This document shows, piece after piece, positions 8,870 to 19,749 of a stretch of 64,000 nucleotides of DNA. Positions within the stretch are counted from its first letter, which is position 1. Each line of letters opens with the position of its first letter. The stretch comes from Rhodothermaeota bacterium MED-G19 (lineage in GTDB: Bacteria > Bacteroidota > Bacteroidia > Cytophagales > MED-G16), in NCBI GenBank assembly GCA_002457315.1, contig NTKI01000002.1:1-64000 (forward strand). Direction: 5' to 3'. The translations under genes and the position numbers were made by a program. The notes below the pieces were generated by a model. It was not told the origin of the DNA and did not search any database. It saw only the letters and a list, made by a program, of their open reading frames with translations.

Positions 8870-11800
8870 ATGTTTTTAACATTTGATACAGAGACTACTG
8901 GATTACCAAAAAATTTTAAAGCAGATATCTCAGATAGTGACAACTGGCCTCGTCTAGTTCAATTAGCATGGCAACTTAATAATCAAAAAGGTGAACTATT
9001 ATCAAGTGATTCTATTATAATAAAACCAGATGGATTCACTATTCCATATAATTCCGAAAAGGTTCATGGAATTTCTACTGAAATTGCAATTAAAGAAGGA
9101 ATAGAATTAAATGATGCAATATTAAAATTTGAAAGTGATCTAAAAAAATCAAAATATATAATAGGCCATAATATAAATTTTGATATTAAAATTTTAGGAG
9201 CAGAACATTATAGATTACAATTTAAATCCGAACTAGAGAAAAAAAATAAAATAGATACAGGTTTTATTTCAAAGAAATTCTGTAATCTAAAAGGTGGATT
9301 TGGCGGAGGATTAAAGATGCCAAAACTCATTGAAATGTATGAAATTTTATTTGGTGAAAAATTTTCTGATGCACACGATGCTTCATATGATGTTAATGCA
9401 ACTGCAAAATGTTTTTTTGAATTAGTAAAAAAAGGTGAATTTGAAAATGAAGATTTAATTTCGACCCAGATAACATACGAAGGAGCAAAATTATCAAAAT
9501 CAAATTTTGATAATAAAAGAAAAAGTAAAAATGAGAACTTAAACAAAGAAAAAAAATTAATTTCAGAAGATATAGAATTTGCTCATCTCCATAACCATTC
9601 TCAATATTCTGTTCTTCAAGCAACATCAAGAATTGAGAAGATGATAGAAAAAGCAATTGATTTAAAAATGGACGCTGTAGCTCTTACAGATTTAGGAAAT
9701 ATGTTTGGAGCATTTAAATTCAGCAAATTGGCAAAAAAACATAAAATTAAAAAAATATTAGGGTGTGAGTTTTTTATATCTGAAGAACGAAAAAAAACAA
9801 AATTCACTAGAGATAATAAGGACAAAAGACACCAGCAAATATTGATAGCTAAAAACAAAGAAGGATATAATAATTTATCTTACCTTTCATCAATAGCATA
9901 CACAGAGGGTTTATATGGTCAATATGCAAGAATAGATAAAGATCTAATACATAAATACAGAAAAAATATAATTGCTTTATCTGGAAATTTAAATGGAATT
10001 ATACCACAATTAATTTTAAATAATGGAATAGAAGCAGCTGAAGAAGAATTAAAATGGTGGCTAGATACTTTTGGAGATGATTTTTATTTAGAACTAAATA
10101 GACATGGAATAGATGAGGAAGATCATGTAAACAAAATACTTCTTGAATTTTCAAAAAAATACAATATTAAAACTATAGCCTGTAACGACGTGTTTTATCT
10201 AAACAAAGAAGATTCTACTGCCCATGATATTTTATTATGTATAAAGCAAGGAGAATACAAATCAACACCTATAGGAAGAGGAAGAGGTAAAAGGTTTGGT
10301 TATAGCAATGATCAGTATTATTTCAAATCTAAAGATGAAATGAGAGATCTGTTTAATGATATACCAGAATCATTAATGAATTTATCAAGTCTACTTATAA
10401 AAATAGAAGATTACGACCTTGAAAGGGATGTTGTGCTACCAAATTATAATGTCCCAGAGAAATTTATAGTTGAAAATGATTTGATAAAGAGTCAAGATAA
10501 TTTTTTGAAAAAAATAACATATGATGGAGCTAAAGAGAAGTATGGAAATTTAGATGATAAATTAATTGAGAGATTAGAATTTGAACTCAAAACAATTAAA
10601 AATACTGGGTATCCAGGATATTTTTTAATTGTACAAGACATCACAAATTTTGCTAAAAAAATAGGGGTTTCAGTAGGACCTGGAAGAGGTTCTGCAGCAG
10701 GTTCAGTTGTTGCCTATTGTATAGGAATAACAGATGTTGATCCAATAAAATATAATTTACTTTTTGAAAGATTTTTAAATCCAGATAGAATATCATTACC
10801 AGATATAGATATTGACTTTGATGACGAAGGAAGAGATAAAATAATTAATTATGTCATTGAAAAATATGGATATGAACAAGTTGCCCAAATTATTACTTAT
10901 GGAAGTATGGCAGCAAAATCATCTATTAGAGATGCAGGAAGAGTTTTAGAATTACCACTATCTGAAACGGATAAGATTGCAAAGTTGGTGCCTGAAAGAC
11001 CTGGAATAAGTTTAATTGATGCATTTAAAGAAGTTCCCGAACTTTCAGAAATAAGAAAAAGAAAATCATTAGAATCTGAAGTTTTAAAACAAGCTGAAAT
11101 AATAGAAGGTTCAATTAGAAACATTGGAACTCATGCATGTGGAATAATTATAACTCCTGATAAGCTTACAAATTATATCCCTGTTTCTAAATCTAAAGAT
11201 TCTGATCTATTAATAACTCAGTTTGATAATAGTGTGATAGAATCTGCAGGAATGTTAAAAATGGATTTCTTAGGTTTAAAAACATTATCTATAATAAATA
11301 CAACAATTAGAAATATTTATAAAAAAAGTGGAAAAAAAATTAATCTTGATAAGCTAGAATTAGATGATGAGTTAACATTTAAATTATTCCAAAAAGGTGA
11401 AACTAATGGAACATTCCAATTTGAATCAGATGGAATGCAAAAACATTTAAAATCTTTAAAACCAGACAGATTTGAAGACCTAATAGCCATGAATGCATTA
11501 TATAGACCAGGACCAATGGAATACATCCCAAATTATATAGCAAGAAAACACGGTAAAGAAGAAATTAAATATGATTTACCTGAAATGGAAGAATACCTAT
11601 CTGAAACATATGGCATCACTGTATACCAAGAACAAGTTATGCTATTGTCACAGAAGCTATGTGGTTTTACAAAAGGAGAAGCAGACCAACTCAGAAAAGC
11701 TATGGGGAAAAAAGATGCAAAATTATTAGAACTACTAAAACCTAAATTTTTTGATGGCGGAAAAAAGAACAAAATTGATGAAAAAAAACTTGAAAAAATT

Positions 11801-13084
11801 TGGTCTGACTGGCAATCATTTGCAGCCTATGCATTTAATAAATCCCACTCTACATGTTATTCATTAATTGCATATAAAACTGCTTACTTAAAAGCAAACT
11901 ATAAATCAGAATATATGGCCTCTATTCTTACTCACAATCAAAATAATATTGATAAAATATCATACTTTATGGATGACTGTAAGAAACAAAACATAAAGGT
12001 TTTAGGTCCTAATATAAATAGATCTGACAATAATTTTGTTGTAGGAAAAGAAGGTGAAATTTTATTTGGATTAGGTGCAGTTAAAGGTACAGGAGATGCT
12101 GCTGTAAATTATATTATTGAGGAGAGAGAAAAAAATGGTGACTATGAAAATATATTTGATTTTATATGCAGAACTAGCTCAAGAGCTGTTAATAAGAAAA
12201 CTTATGAATCTCTAGCACTTGCAGGATCATTTGATGATTTAGAGGATATAGATAGGAGAAAATATATTCATTCGAATGAAAATGAATTATCATTTATTGA
12301 AAAAGCAATCTCATATTCAAATAAGCTTCAAAAAGAGAAAGAAACAAAACAAACATTTTTATTTGAAAATTCTGAAGGTAGTAATTTAGTTGCACCAGAA
12401 ATACCAGAAATTGAACCTTTTAGTGAAATTGAAAAACTAAAAATTGAAAAAGAATTATTAGGCATATATGTTTCTGGACATCCTTTGGATAAATATTCCT
12501 TTGAAATTAAAAATTTATGCAATTCTAACTTCAGAGAAATAAAAGATCAAAACAAACTAGATAGGAAAAGTAATCTTTATACAGCTGGAATAGTAACAAG
12601 TGTAGAACATAGAATATCAAAAAATGGAAAACCTTATGGAACAGTAATAATTGAAGATTTTACAGACTCTTATAACTTTATATTTTTTAGTGACGATTAT
12701 GTCAAATATAAAAATTTCTTTGAAGAAGGCTGGTTCTTATTTTTAAAAGGAAAAATGAAAAATAAATGGAATAGAGAAGATGAATTAGAATATAAAATTG
12801 ATGAAATAAACTTACTATCTAAAGTAAGAGAAAAGATGATTAAAGAACTACATATTAAAATAAATATAGATGACTTGAATAATAAATTAATTGAAAATTT
12901 AGATAAAAACTTTAAAAATCTAAAAAATGGAAATTGTCATCTTAAGGTAACTATTTTATCAAATAATAATGGTAAGAATATATCACTTGACATGATCTCA
13001 AGAGATAAAAAATTTGAACTTGAAGATAACCTTTTAAAGGTACTATCATCAAATCCAGAAATAGATTATATTGTTAATAAATAA
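8870..13084 (+). CDS. dnaE: DNA polymerase III alpha subunit with fused proofreading exonuclease domain
   Basis: This is the replicative polymerase, 1404 residues. Residues 1-180 are a DnaQ-type 3'-5' exonuclease: ExoI FDTETTG (D6, E8), ExoII HNINFD (about 100) and ExoIII HDASYDVNATAKCF (about 165). A charged linker leads to the PHP domain (HLHNHSQYSVLQATS, about 240). The palm has SVGPGRGSAAGSVVAY and PDIDIDFDDEGRD (about 643-655), which carries catalytic Asp residues. These are followed by fingers and tau-binding regions (TYGSMAAKSSIRD; ALYRPGPMEYIPNYIARK; FNKSHSTCYSLIAYKTAYLK) and an OB fold (about 1235-1310). From memory, the exonuclease fusion is common in Bacteroidota. It lies 3 bases after rsmG. 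Confidence 0.97.
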   Translation: MFLTFDTETTGLPKNFKADISDSDNWPRLVQLAWQLNNQKGELLSSDSIIIKPDGFTIPYNSEKVHGISTEIAIKEGIELNDAILKFESDLKKSKYIIGHNINFDIKILGAEHYRLQFKSELEKKNKIDTGFISKKFCNLKGGFGGGLKMPKLIEMYEILFGEKFSDAHDASYDVNATAKCFFELVKKGEFENEDLISTQITYEGAKLSKSNFDNKRKSKNENLNKEKKLISEDIEFAHLHNHSQYSVLQATSRIEKMIEKAIDLKMDAVALTDLGNMFGAFKFSKLAKKHKIKKILGCEFFISEERKKTKFTRDNKDKRHQQILIAKNKEGYNNLSYLSSIAYTEGLYGQYARIDKDLIHKYRKNIIALSGNLNGIIPQLILNNGIEAAEEELKWWLDTFGDDFYLELNRHGIDEEDHVNKILLEFSKKYNIKTIACNDVFYLNKEDSTAHDILLCIKQGEYKSTPIGRGRGKRFGYSNDQYYFKSKDEMRDLFNDIPESLMNLSSLLIKIEDYDLERDVVLPNYNVPEKFIVENDLIKSQDNFLKKITYDGAKEKYGNLDDKLIERLEFELKTIKNTGYPGYFLIVQDITNFAKKIGVSVGPGRGSAAGSVVAYCIGITDVDPIKYNLLFERFLNPDRISLPDIDIDFDDEGRDKIINYVIEKYGYEQVAQIITYGSMAAKSSIRDAGRVLELPLSETDKIAKLVPERPGISLIDAFKEVPELSEIRKRKSLESEVLKQAEIIEGSIRNIGTHACGIIITPDKLTNYIPVSKSKDSDLLITQFDNSVIESAGMLKMDFLGLKTLSIINTTIRNIYKKSGKKINLDKLELDDELTFKLFQKGETNGTFQFESDGMQKHLKSLKPDRFEDLIAMNALYRPGPMEYIPNYIARKHGKEEIKYDLPEMEEYLSETYGITVYQEQVMLLSQKLCGFTKGEADQLRKAMGKKDAKLLELLKPKFFDGGKKNKIDEKKLEKIWSDWQSFAAYAFNKSHSTCYSLIAYKTAYLKANYKSEYMASILTHNQNNIDKISYFMDDCKKQNIKVLGPNINRSDNNFVVGKEGEILFGLGAVKGTGDAAVNYIIEEREKNGDYENIFDFICRTSSRAVNKKTYESLALAGSFDDLEDIDRRKYIHSNENELSFIEKAISYSNKLQKEKETKQTFLFENSEGSNLVAPEIPEIEPFSEIEKLKIEKELLGIYVSGHPLDKYSFEIKNLCNSNFREIKDQNKLDRKSNLYTAGIVTSVEHRISKNGKPYGTVIIEDFTDSYNFIFFSDDYVKYKNFFEEGWFLFLKGKMKNKWNREDELEYKIDEINLLSKVREKMIKELHIKINIDDLNNKLIENLDKNFKNLKNGNCHLKVTILSNNNGKNISLDMISRDKKFELEDNLLKVLSSNPEIDYIVNK

Positions 13085-13115
13085 ATAATTTTAATTATTT
13101 TTACAAGAAAAAGAT

Positions 13116-13436
13116 ATGGGTAAAGCTTTAGAAATTACAGATTCAAATTTTAATGATATAGTATCAAAAAACAAAACAGTTCTTGTTGATTTTTGGGCTG
13201 AATGGTGTGGACCATGTAGGATGATAGCCCCTATGATTGAAGAACTTGCTGGAGAGTATGATGGAAAAGCAATTATAGGAAAATTAGATGTTGATAACAA
13301 CCAAGAATCAAGTGTTAAATTTGGTGTTAGAAGTATTCCTACATTGTTAGTTTTTAAAAATGGAGAATTAGTTGATAGACATGTAGGAGCAGTTCCAAAA
13401 GAAACTTTATCTAAATCCATTGATTCTAACTTATAA
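13116..13436 (+). CDS. trxA: Thioredoxin
   Basis: A cytoplasmic disulfide reductase of standard length (106 residues) with no signal peptide. The active site is DFWAEWCGPCRMIAPM (about residues 26-41), and the cis-proline segment is VRSIPTLLVFKNGE. It reduces client proteins such as ribonucleotide reductase using thioredoxin reductase. It follows dnaE by 31 bases in the same orientation and converges with the addB-like gene, whose stop is 2 bases beyond its own. Confidence 0.97.
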   Translation: MGKALEITDSNFNDIVSKNKTVLVDFWAEWCGPCRMIAPMIEELAGEYDGKAIIGKLDVDNNQESSVKFGVRSIPTLLVFKNGELVDRHVGAVPKETLSKSIDSNL

Positions 13437-13437
13437 T

Positions 13438-16281
13438 TTAACTAGTGCATAATTTTTTATAAGCACAAAATTTGCAGTTCTCCTTATTATCAGTTTCAAC
13501 AAAAGGAGTGTTAATATTAAATATATCATTTAGTTTACTTTTTAATAAATCTTCAAACTTTTCTAGATGACTATTTATGTCATCCACTTTTTCATTATTA
13601 ATAAAAATATTAATTGCAAAATTTTGATTATTCATCTCCCTAATATTTATTAATCCTGGTGTAATTGATGAATTATTTTTTAATTTTTCTTTCAAAAGAA
13701 GAGAGTAGTAGAATAATTGAAAAACAGCATCATTTCTTTCATTCTTTTTATCAGAAAAAAGTATTTCAATAGCTTTAATCTTTTTAGTGTCACCTCCTGT
13801 TTTATAATCTATAATCCTATAATTATCATTTTTTTTATCAATACGATCAACTATACCAGATATATTCACTGAAAGATTATTTGATAAATTTATTTTTTTA
13901 ATGTAACCTGAATTTTTATTTCCTTCTAAATCAATGATTTGAAATGGCGAATATTTTTCATCCAAAGAGATTGTATCAGAAATATATTTTTTCATAATTT
14001 CAGTTAAAACAATATTATTACCTTCTAATTTTAATTCGTTTTTTTTCTTTAATCTAAAATGTTTTCTAATTGCTAATTCTAAAGCTCCAGAAATACTACT
14101 TTTAATACTAAAAAAATCATTCTTATTTACAATCCATTTAGGTTGTTGCTTCTTAATATCCATATATAAAAGCTCTAAAGCTTTGTGAGTTATTTTACCA
14201 AAATCAGTTTTCAATATTTCTTTAGTGAGTGTATTTAATTCTCTTATATTAGCAACATATTTATAATAGAATCTTAGTGAACAATCCATATAATCTTTTA
14301 TGCCTGATGGAGATATATAGCCACCTATAAAAAATCTATTAGATAACTTATCAATTATATCTTTATTCTTATATATTACTAATTTAGATTTAGATGATAA
14401 TTCTAAATTTTCTGAAACTGAAATATTTTTTATTTTGATACCTGATTCAGATTGCAGCTGTTTAATAAACCTACTTCTTTCTCCTTTATTTGTGAAGTTT
14501 GAACTTGTATTATGAATTAAAGTTATATCTTTTGATCTTTGAATAACTCTATAAAAAAGATAACTAAAAACTTTATCCATTGAATCTGAAGTATCTAGTT
14601 TAAATGCTTTTCTAATATTAAAAGGTATAAATGAGACACTATACATTCTCTTTGGAAAATCGCCTTCATTCATAGAAAGAATATATACTTCATCAAAATC
14701 TAGATTCCTCGACTCAAGCACACCCATAACCTGAAGGCCAGAAAGTGGTTCTCCTGAAAAAGGAATTCTAATAATTTTAAGAATTTGATTTAATAATTTA
14801 GATTGATTTTCTAATGATTTAAATTCAATATCAATTTTTATTAATTTATCTAAAATCTCAAGAAAAGATTTTATATATTCCATATCTAGTTTTCCTAAAT
14901 CTTTAGAATATTCGAATAAGTAATTACAAACATTTCTTATGTTTTTTATTATAGAGCTTTCAGGATTAAGCAGTGCACTTAAAATATCAGATAACTCAAT
15001 AAGATTCTTATGTTTTATATATAAAACTTTATTGTCTCTTATTTCTAAAATAAACCTATCAAATAATTTAGAATTATATTGATAAATATATGGATGAGAT
15101 AATAATTCTATTACCTCTTCGAAGTAGTTTACTTTATTAAAATCATTATTTGTAGATCTATTATAGACTTTAGTTATTATTTGCACTAGACTATATAATG
15201 GAGTGTCAGACAAAGACAGACCCATTGTTACATTAATATTTTTAATAGAGTCTGGTATAGAATTAAGTACTGGTAATAATAACTTTTCATCTGGAAGTAA
15301 AATAAGAACCTTATCCTGATCAAAGTTTTTTTCTTGAACTTTCTTTGTCAATAAGTTTCCCAAAACTTTACATTGTCCAACCTGAGAACCAATCCCAATA
15401 GATTTGATTGTTTTTTTTACATTGTAAAAATTGTTTGGTATTTCTTTAGGAAATGTTGAATTTAAAATTTTATCATCATAAAAATCTCTAAATGCATCAC
15501 CAGCTTCTTGATTATAATCATTAAAATAATAACTATCAAAGTCCCAAAAAGCCATTGATTTATGTTCTTTTATAAAGTATTTAATTATTTTTTTTTCAGA
15601 ATTAGAAAGAACATTAAATCCAACAAAAAGATATTCTCTATCACCGTTAACTATTCCTGAACTAATACTTTTTAAAAATTCTTTATATACTAATCCTTTA
15701 TATCCTATCTTATTTTTCTTTAAAATCTTTGTAAAATCTTTGTAAACATTTAACAAAATTTTCCATGTTTTTCTGAAACTTTTCTGATTAATACTCATTT
15801 TAGGAAAAAACTTTTTCCAAAATGATTTTATTCTTTCCAGATTTTCGTTTTCTAAAAAATTAAATGACTCATCAATCTCTTTCTGATTTTTAATAACTCT
15901 AAAGACTTTTGATTCATCCTTTAGACTCTGGTCTATATCATCGAAATCTTTAATTAGAATTTGGCCCCAATAATAAAAATCATCAAAAGAAACCCTTGAG
16001 TCTTTGTCTTGTATTTTTTGAATGATTTTATACAAATAATGATTAATAACTATTGAGTCACTTACATCATCAGATATTTTAATATTAGAAAACTCCTGAA
16101 CAAAATCTTCTAAAGTTTTTACAGTAGGGGACCACAATGGTTTATCTAATTTTTTAGAAAGAGCCTTTTGGAAATAAAGACCCGCCCTTCTATTTGGAAA
16201 AATAATAGTAAGATTTCTAAAATCTTTATATTTCTTAAATGTATAATCTACTACTTCTTCTAGAAAAAAACTCTTTTTCAT
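13438..16281 (-). CDS. AddB-like PD-(D/E)XK nuclease / inactivated helicase subunit
   Basis: This is the 947-residue partner of the helicase-nuclease upstream. It starts with LTIIFPNRRAGLYFQKAL, the degenerate helicase-fold start of AddB-type proteins, without a GxxGxGKT loop. Around residues 540-560 it has VMGVLESRNLDFDEVYILSM followed by NEGDFPKR, the helicase-like core. The C-terminal nuclease has RIIDYKTGG (about residue 825). Four cysteines fit an iron-sulfur staple: one in YMDCSLRFYY (about 670) and the terminal CKFCAYKKLC (C-x2-C-x5-C). The family processes double-strand breaks for RecA loading. The start overlaps the AddA-like stop by 1 base (TAATG). Confidence 0.88.
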   Translation of the reverse strand: MKKSFFLEEVVDYTFKKYKDFRNLTIIFPNRRAGLYFQKALSKKLDKPLWSPTVKTLEDFVQEFSNIKISDDVSDSIVINHYLYKIIQKIQDKDSRVSFDDFYYWGQILIKDFDDIDQSLKDESKVFRVIKNQKEIDESFNFLENENLERIKSFWKKFFPKMSINQKSFRKTWKILLNVYKDFTKILKKNKIGYKGLVYKEFLKSISSGIVNGDREYLFVGFNVLSNSEKKIIKYFIKEHKSMAFWDFDSYYFNDYNQEAGDAFRDFYDDKILNSTFPKEIPNNFYNVKKTIKSIGIGSQVGQCKVLGNLLTKKVQEKNFDQDKVLILLPDEKLLLPVLNSIPDSIKNINVTMGLSLSDTPLYSLVQIITKVYNRSTNNDFNKVNYFEEVIELLSHPYIYQYNSKLFDRFILEIRDNKVLYIKHKNLIELSDILSALLNPESSIIKNIRNVCNYLFEYSKDLGKLDMEYIKSFLEILDKLIKIDIEFKSLENQSKLLNQILKIIRIPFSGEPLSGLQVMGVLESRNLDFDEVYILSMNEGDFPKRMYSVSFIPFNIRKAFKLDTSDSMDKVFSYLFYRVIQRSKDITLIHNTSSNFTNKGERSRFIKQLQSESGIKIKNISVSENLELSSKSKLVIYKNKDIIDKLSNRFFIGGYISPSGIKDYMDCSLRFYYKYVANIRELNTLTKEILKTDFGKITHKALELLYMDIKKQQPKWIVNKNDFFSIKSSISGALELAIRKHFRLKKKNELKLEGNNIVLTEIMKKYISDTISLDEKYSPFQIIDLEGNKNSGYIKKINLSNNLSVNISGIVDRIDKKNDNYRIIDYKTGGDTKKIKAIEILFSDKKNERNDAVFQLFYYSLLLKEKLKNNSSITPGLINIREMNNQNFAINIFINNEKVDDINSHLEKFEDLLKSKLNDIFNINTPFVETDNKENCKFCAYKKLCTS

Positions 16282-19200
16282 TAAATCTCAATCGTTTTAT
16301 TTGAGTCAACATAAATTAATAATCCCTTTATTTCTTTCGAATATATTTCTGATAATAAGTCTTTATAATTTTCAACTTGTTTTATATAAGAATCTCTTAT
16401 TTCACCAGTCTTATAATCTATAACATAAACAAGATTATCACTCATCTCAACAACTCTATCTAATCTATACACATCTCCTTTGTCATTTAAAATTTCAACT
16501 TCATTAAATGAGATGTTTTTAGGATTAAAAAATTTTCTAATATTTTCAATTTTGAATAATTTATCAAAAAAGTTTTTAAAAAATTTTCTTTCTTTTTGTT
16601 CAATAATATTTTTGGACTCTGCAATTTCTAAACTTTGATTTATATCATTATAATTATGTATAAAATATAGAATATCGTGAATTTTTTTACCTCTATTAAT
16701 ATTTTCAAAATCAATCCCATTTTCAGATGAGGTTCTAATTATTATTCTATCTTTCCATGAATAAGAAGGATAATTTTTCTGATAAAAAACTTTATCATTT
16801 CGAACAATATTATCACGTTTTATTTTACCAGTAATATAAATTTTATTTCTTATTTTATCTTTTAAGGATGAATAGAGTAAATCTGATACATTTTTAACAT
16901 CATTACTAGACATTTTGTTAGCATTAACAAACAATCCTAATCTTGGTCTAGTAAAGGAAACATACATTAAATTAATATTATCTTCATAAGCTTTAATTCT
17001 TTCATTAATATAGAATTCCTCAAATAAACTTTTAGGATGAGATGATTTGTATTTTAATGGATATGGAAAATCAAATCTTTCATCAAAACTTTTCAAATCG
17101 ACCCATATTAATTTTTCTTTACCTCCTCTACTATCATTATCTAATGGCCAATTTAAAAATGGCATAATAACAAAATTAAACTCTAAGCCTTTTGATTTAT
17201 GAATAGTAATTAGCTGAATAGCATTTTTTTGTGATGATAAATTTAATTTTTTGTTACTATTCTTTTCCCACCAATCTAAAAAAGATGTTATCTCTCTTCC
17301 TTTGGATTGTTTGAACTCTAATATTAAATCCATAAAGGCTTGCAAGAAAGGAATATGACTTTTTATTTTTTTCAATTCAAATATTCTTATTAATTCTTCA
17401 ACCATCTCATAAATTGGAAGTCTAGATATACTAAAGAGATTATTTTTAAATTGGCTAGGTAATAAATTTAATTTTTCTTCATTAGACAGAGAATAATGAT
17501 CATACTTATCTGAATTAAGAATTTTTATATAATAAAAGTGTAATATTTCAGATAATGCTAATCTGTCTCTAAAATTTGAAAAATAATTAAATACACTTAT
17601 TAAAAACCCAACTACTGGTGAAGATTTTATTTCAAGTGCATCTGCTGAAACATGATTAAAATTATATTTAGATACATTAGCAGATTCTTCAATTAATGCT
17701 TCTGCAATTATTTTTGCATCTTTATTGTCTCTAACAATTATTCCAATATCACCTGCACTGTATCCATTATCTTGAATTTTTTTTATTGATTCAATAGTGT
17801 GTTTTTTTGCAGTTTCAATTTTATCTTCTTGATCATCCTCAAAAACTATTTCAACATATCCTGCGTTGAACATCATATCACTTGTATTTTGAATCAATGA
17901 ATTATTATAAACTTTACCAATATGATCACTAATAACTTTTTGACTTATATGTTTATTTAAAGAACTGAATATTTTGTTATTAAATAAGATAATTTTTTCA
18001 CCACTTCTCCAGTTAGTACTTAAATGAGTAATTTGATGTAGACTAGAGTCAATATCAGATAAGACTACATTTTCCATTATATCTGAGTCTGAACCTCTCC
18101 ACCTATATATACTTTGTTTAATATCTCCAACAATAATATTTTCATCACCTGAAGCAAGAGACTCCTCAATAAGCGACTTAAAATTTTTCCACTGGAAATG
18201 ACTTGTATCTTGAAATTCATCTATGAGAAAATTTTTAAATGTATTCCCCACTTTTTCAAAAATAAAAGGGATTTTCTCATCTTTTATAACTTCATATAAA
18301 AGCTCAGAAATATCAGATATCAAAATAACTTCATTCTCATCCCTATAATCTCTAACTTGATTTTGTAGTATTCCTGTAATACCAAAAGCATAAATATTAT
18401 TTCTTAATTCTAGAGCAGTATTGTATTTTAAAAATTCATCGTCAAAAACTTGAATTATCTTATTTAATTGAGAATTAAAATCATTATCAATTAATGATAA
18501 TATTTCTTCTTTCTTGTGATGACTTTTATTTATCCAATTATTATTGTCTTCAAGACAAGACAAAACTCTTTTTCCAGGTGATTTTATAGACCCAGCAGAT
18601 AGATTATTTATATATCCATAGACTCCTTTTTCTTTATATTTAAAATCATCAAAATCATAACCATTATCATGTATCGATTTTAAGAGTGTTTTAGATTGCT
18701 TTATTATTTTAGATTCAAAATCTTTCTTTATAAAATAAATTTCTTTTTTAAGTTCATTTATTTTAGAAGATACATCCTCTCTCGGAAATTGATTTGATAA
18801 TGATTTAAACTCTTCAGAAAAAAGATTTTTAACCATTTTAATAAGCTCATTATTAATTAAAAAATCTTTTCCATTAATAATTTTATTTTTTGAAAATTCA
18901 GTTAACCATTTTGTTGTATAAGAATTTTTTTTAATGTTTCTTAAAAAATTATTAACAACTTCATTTGCAACAAATTCAAGATCCATATCAATATTAAATT
19001 TTCCTCTAAATTTTAAGTCTCGAGTGAAAGATTGAATTATAGAATAAAAAAAAGTATCAATTGTTGTAATTGAAAAATATGAATAATTATGTAAAATTTT
19101 AGATTTTAAATTATTACATCTAGATATTATATCCTCTGGAGAGACATTATAAAATTTTGAAAACTCAATTATTAAATCTTTTTCTTCCCCATTTGCCATT

Positions 19201-19385
19201 CGATGAATCATTTCAAGAATTCTAGATTTCATTTCACCTGCAGCCTTATTTGTAAAAGTTACAGCTAAAATTTTTTTGAAATGATTTTTACTTTTTAATG
19301 CTAATCTTATATAGTTTTTAGATAAAGTATAAGTTTTACCCGATCCAGCTGAAGACTTATAAATGATAAATGGCTTTCTTGTCAC
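16281..19385 (-). CDS. AddA-like UvrD/Rep family helicase-nuclease
   Basis: The 1034-residue protein is the active motor of an AddAB-type break-processing complex. Walker A is SSAGSGKTYTLSKNY (about residues 11-25). Motif Ia is ILAVTFTNKAAGEMKSRI, the Walker B DEFQDTSHFQW lies near residue 390, motif III is VGDIKQSIYRWRGSD, motif V is QLITIHKSKGLEFNFVIMP and motif VI is NLMYVSFTRPRLGL. The C-terminal nuclease domain carries YVIDYKTGEIRDSY (about 995). It cotranscribes with the AddB-like gene through a 1-base overlap. A role in homologous recombination and possibly in degrading foreign DNA follows from the family. Confidence 0.93.
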   Translation of the reverse strand: MTRKPFIIYKSSAGSGKTYTLSKNYIRLALKSKNHFKKILAVTFTNKAAGEMKSRILEMIHRMANGEEKDLIIEFSKFYNVSPEDIISRCNNLKSKILHNYSYFSITTIDTFFYSIIQSFTRDLKFRGKFNIDMDLEFVANEVVNNFLRNIKKNSYTTKWLTEFSKNKIINGKDFLINNELIKMVKNLFSEEFKSLSNQFPREDVSSKINELKKEIYFIKKDFESKIIKQSKTLLKSIHDNGYDFDDFKYKEKGVYGYINNLSAGSIKSPGKRVLSCLEDNNNWINKSHHKKEEILSLIDNDFNSQLNKIIQVFDDEFLKYNTALELRNNIYAFGITGILQNQVRDYRDENEVILISDISELLYEVIKDEKIPFIFEKVGNTFKNFLIDEFQDTSHFQWKNFKSLIEESLASGDENIIVGDIKQSIYRWRGSDSDIMENVVLSDIDSSLHQITHLSTNWRSGEKIILFNNKIFSSLNKHISQKVISDHIGKVYNNSLIQNTSDMMFNAGYVEIVFEDDQEDKIETAKKHTIESIKKIQDNGYSAGDIGIIVRDNKDAKIIAEALIEESANVSKYNFNHVSADALEIKSSPVVGFLISVFNYFSNFRDRLALSEILHFYYIKILNSDKYDHYSLSNEEKLNLLPSQFKNNLFSISRLPIYEMVEELIRIFELKKIKSHIPFLQAFMDLILEFKQSKGREITSFLDWWEKNSNKKLNLSSQKNAIQLITIHKSKGLEFNFVIMPFLNWPLDNDSRGGKEKLIWVDLKSFDERFDFPYPLKYKSSHPKSLFEEFYINERIKAYEDNINLMYVSFTRPRLGLFVNANKMSSNDVKNVSDLLYSSLKDKIRNKIYITGKIKRDNIVRNDKVFYQKNYPSYSWKDRIIIRTSSENGIDFENINRGKKIHDILYFIHNYNDINQSLEIAESKNIIEQKERKFFKNFFDKLFKIENIRKFFNPKNISFNEVEILNDKGDVYRLDRVVEMSDNLVYVIDYKTGEIRDSYIKQVENYKDLLSEIYSKEIKGLLIYVDSNKTIEI

Positions 19386-19456
19386 TAGTAATAATTAAAG
19401 TGACTTAATATATATAATAAAGTAGATATTGGAAATTTTATAAAGAGTAAAATAAG

Positions 19457-19690
19457 CTAATTATAAAATTTTTTGAACTCAGAACTCATATCATCAAACC
19501 TAGATTTAATTGATGTCATAAAATTATTATTAATTTTAGCTTCTAAATCAGAAAAATCTATATATTCTAACTTATCTAATTTATAAGTTTGTTCCATCCC
19601 CGAATATTCAAACTTTATTATATACTTTAAATTAAGTTCAAAATAAGTTATAGTGATATGATTATAACTTGACGTTTTAATTATTCTCAT
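19457..19690 (-). CDS. Small hypothetical protein
   Basis: A 77-residue frame starting at ATG, MRIIKTSSYNHITITYFELN. I recognise no domain. The sequence is compatible with an N-terminal beta-sheet (alternating hydrophobic residues, TITYFELNLKYIIKFEYSG) followed by an amphipathic helix (DLEAKINNNFMTSIKSRFDDM). There is no signal peptide or membrane segment. It sits between the addA-like gene and the membrane-anchored unknown at 19750, separated by 72 and 60 bases. It is kept because its composition is protein-like and it fills an otherwise empty gap. Confidence 0.5.
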   Translation of the reverse strand: MRIIKTSSYNHITITYFELNLKYIIKFEYSGMEQTYKLDKLEYIDFSDLEAKINNNFMTSIKSRFDDMSSEFKKFYN

Positions 19691-19749
19691 TAATTATGAA
19701 ATTCTCAATTTTATACTCTTTACTAAATATTGGTAATGAAATAATATTC

